Below, one piece after another: positions 22,712 to 23,526 of a DNA stretch of 23,526 nucleotides; position 1 is the first letter of the stretch, and the number at the start of each line of letters is the position of its first letter. Source of the stretch: an archaeon (GTDB lineage Archaea; Asgardarchaeota; Hermodarchaeia; Hermodarchaeales; Hermodarchaeaceae); contig JABXGY010000056.1 in assembly GCA_016550395.1 (NCBI GenBank), forward strand, positions 1 through 23,526, written 5' to 3'. The translations under genes and the position numbers were made by a program. The notes below the pieces were generated by a model that worked only from the letters and a program-made list of their open reading frames with translations, was not told the DNA's origin and did no database searches.

Positions 22712-23526
22712 CTTACCTCGGAGTTTTTCTAGCACTCTTCCCCAAGGGATGAAAAAGAGGCCGATAATGGCAATGCCAATAATCAGATAAACAGTGTCCA
22801 TGAATGGATCTTGGGCTCCGCCAAAGATATTGATTAGAATGGGCTGAATGAAGGGTAATTGAGCACCGATTGTGATGAGGAGGGCTAATGCTACTTTGCC
22901 AAAGAAACAAAAAATGAGCGCTTTCCAGAGAGGATATTTAGTTGCTCCAAGAGCAATGAGAAGAACATCATCAGGTAAAGGTGTGGCTGCATAAGTAAAA
23001 ATAAAGAGCCCTCCATAACCTTTCTCAATTTGAGTTCTTAATTTGAGAAATTGTTTCCCCGTTGGAGATTCTTCGAGAGACTCAGTTTGTGTTCGCCCTA
23101 ATAACCAGGCTGTAATTTCACCAATCGCCGCACCCGCCCCTGCGACGATTCCGAGTAAAAGCCCATCAATAAGAGTAAAGCCAGGTTGGAGCGCAATGAG
23201 GAGTAAGAGAAAGAGATAGGGTATAGGAAAAATTACAGTGAAGTTCCCAAAAATGCTAATGAGAAACACACCAACATAGATTCCTATGGACCCGAAGGTT
23301 AGTAAGGACCATTGAATGATATTATTCATGATGTCGAGAATCGACATACCGAGGAGAATGGGAATGGTGAGAAGTATCACAAAGAAGGTGACGAAAAGAA
23401 GAAACCTGGCGGTTCGTTTTACGTCACCTCGTTGGATTCTAGCCTGCCAGACCTGGCTGAAAGTGAGATCCTTTCCACGATAGACTTTGCCTAGCCCCCA
23501 AAAGAAGAGAACAAGCCCTGGAAGCA
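22694..23526 (-). CDS. VTT/DedA-type membrane protein, 5' end beyond the window
   Basis: The frame is open from 22694 to the right edge, so the start is outside. The first visible start (GTG 23380) is not needed: the 48 codons before it (GLGKVYRGKDLTF, then RTARFLLFVTFF) read as protein and include the first part of a membrane helix that the GTG start would cut. The rest is a SNARE-associated/VTT (DedA) domain: FGNFTVIFPIPYLFLLLLIA, GIVAGAGAAIGEITAWLLGR (the G-x-x-x-GE and GR motif), then PLPDDVLLIALGA and KYPLWKALIFCFFGK, and two more hydrophobic helices. Such proteins act in lipid scrambling or membrane homeostasis. The C-terminus is charged (GKSKELE). It overlaps the methyltransferase gene by 18 bases tail to tail. 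Confidence 0.85.
   Translation of the reverse strand, partial: LPGLVLFFWGLGKVYRGKDLTFSQVWQARIQRGDVKRTARFLLFVTFFVILLTIPILLGMSILDIMNNIIQWSLLTFGSIGIYVGVFLISIFGNFTVIFPIPYLFLLLLIALQPGFTLIDGLLLGIVAGAGAAIGEITAWLLGRTQTESLEESPTGKQFLKLRTQIEKGYGGLFIFTYAATPLPDDVLLIALGATKYPLWKALIFCFFGKVALALLITIGAQLPFIQPILINIFGGAQDPFMDTVYLIIGIAIIGLFFIPWGRVLEKLRGKSKELE

Noticed and set aside
1..23526. CRISPR arrays, insertion sequences, tRNA genes
   Set aside because: No regularly spaced repeats, no transposase-like frame and no tRNA-like cloverleaf with a T-loop seen on either strand.

Overview
The window comes from an archaeon. It carries a TATA-binding protein gene, a Cdc48/VAT-type double AAA ATPase, a family-4 uracil-DNA glycosylase, an Mrp/NBP35 ATPase and an M42 aminopeptidase. 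Many promoters have archaeal TATA boxes (TTTATAAA-like), with SD-led and probably leaderless starts mixed. Base composition is moderate and coding is dense on both strands. A proline-rich coiled-coil protein and paired Get3/ArsA-like ATPases would suit an Asgard-type or other deep-branching lineage, but the sequence does not prove that.

Layout. Bases 1-245 hold a regulatory region with signs of a minus-strand gene starting just outside the left edge. Then come a class I/II aminotransferase, a luciferase-like (probably F420) oxidoreductase, a GC-rich segment at about 2822-2950 that can fold as a three-way junction (candidate ncRNA), and two divergent genes of unknown function (3008-4436). From 4617 to 9244 the plus strand carries a CstA-type transporter, two small paralogous hydrophobic proteins, and two tandem ArsA/Get3-like ATPases. 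A ferritin-like protein (minus), a 67-residue protein with one C-terminal membrane segment, and a 115-residue protein ending in a CPAC motif follow. Bases 10791-11264 hold a broken glycerophosphodiesterase. After it come a HicB-like/DinB-like fusion, a toroid (prenyltransferase/cyclase-like) protein, the Mrp ATPase (minus), and a two-gene plus-strand operon of intact glycerophosphodiesterase and M42 peptidase.

Bases 16277-19673 form an information/quality-control block on the minus strand: TBP behind an array of TATA boxes, and a PadR regulator translationally coupled to Cdc48 behind a TATA box with two inverted repeats. The right part has an exported, membrane-anchored, sequon-rich protein, the uracil-DNA glycosylase, the coiled-coil/proline-rich protein, a HemK-like methyltransferase, and a VTT/DedA-type membrane protein whose reading frame stays open to the right edge.

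The best candidate for an undescribed system is 6504-9244: two paralogous small proteins sharing GD-[LM]-LG-[IF]-P and WKR-x2-[LF]-KE-x-D motifs, followed by two tandem Get3/ArsA-like ATPases. The second ATPase keeps its P-loop but has Asn at the catalytic switch I aspartate and a changed switch II. This suggests an asymmetric active/inactive ATPase pair working with small membrane-associated partners. The other notable signals are the three-way-junction RNA candidate, the TBP-gene TATA array and the PadR-cdc48 operator.
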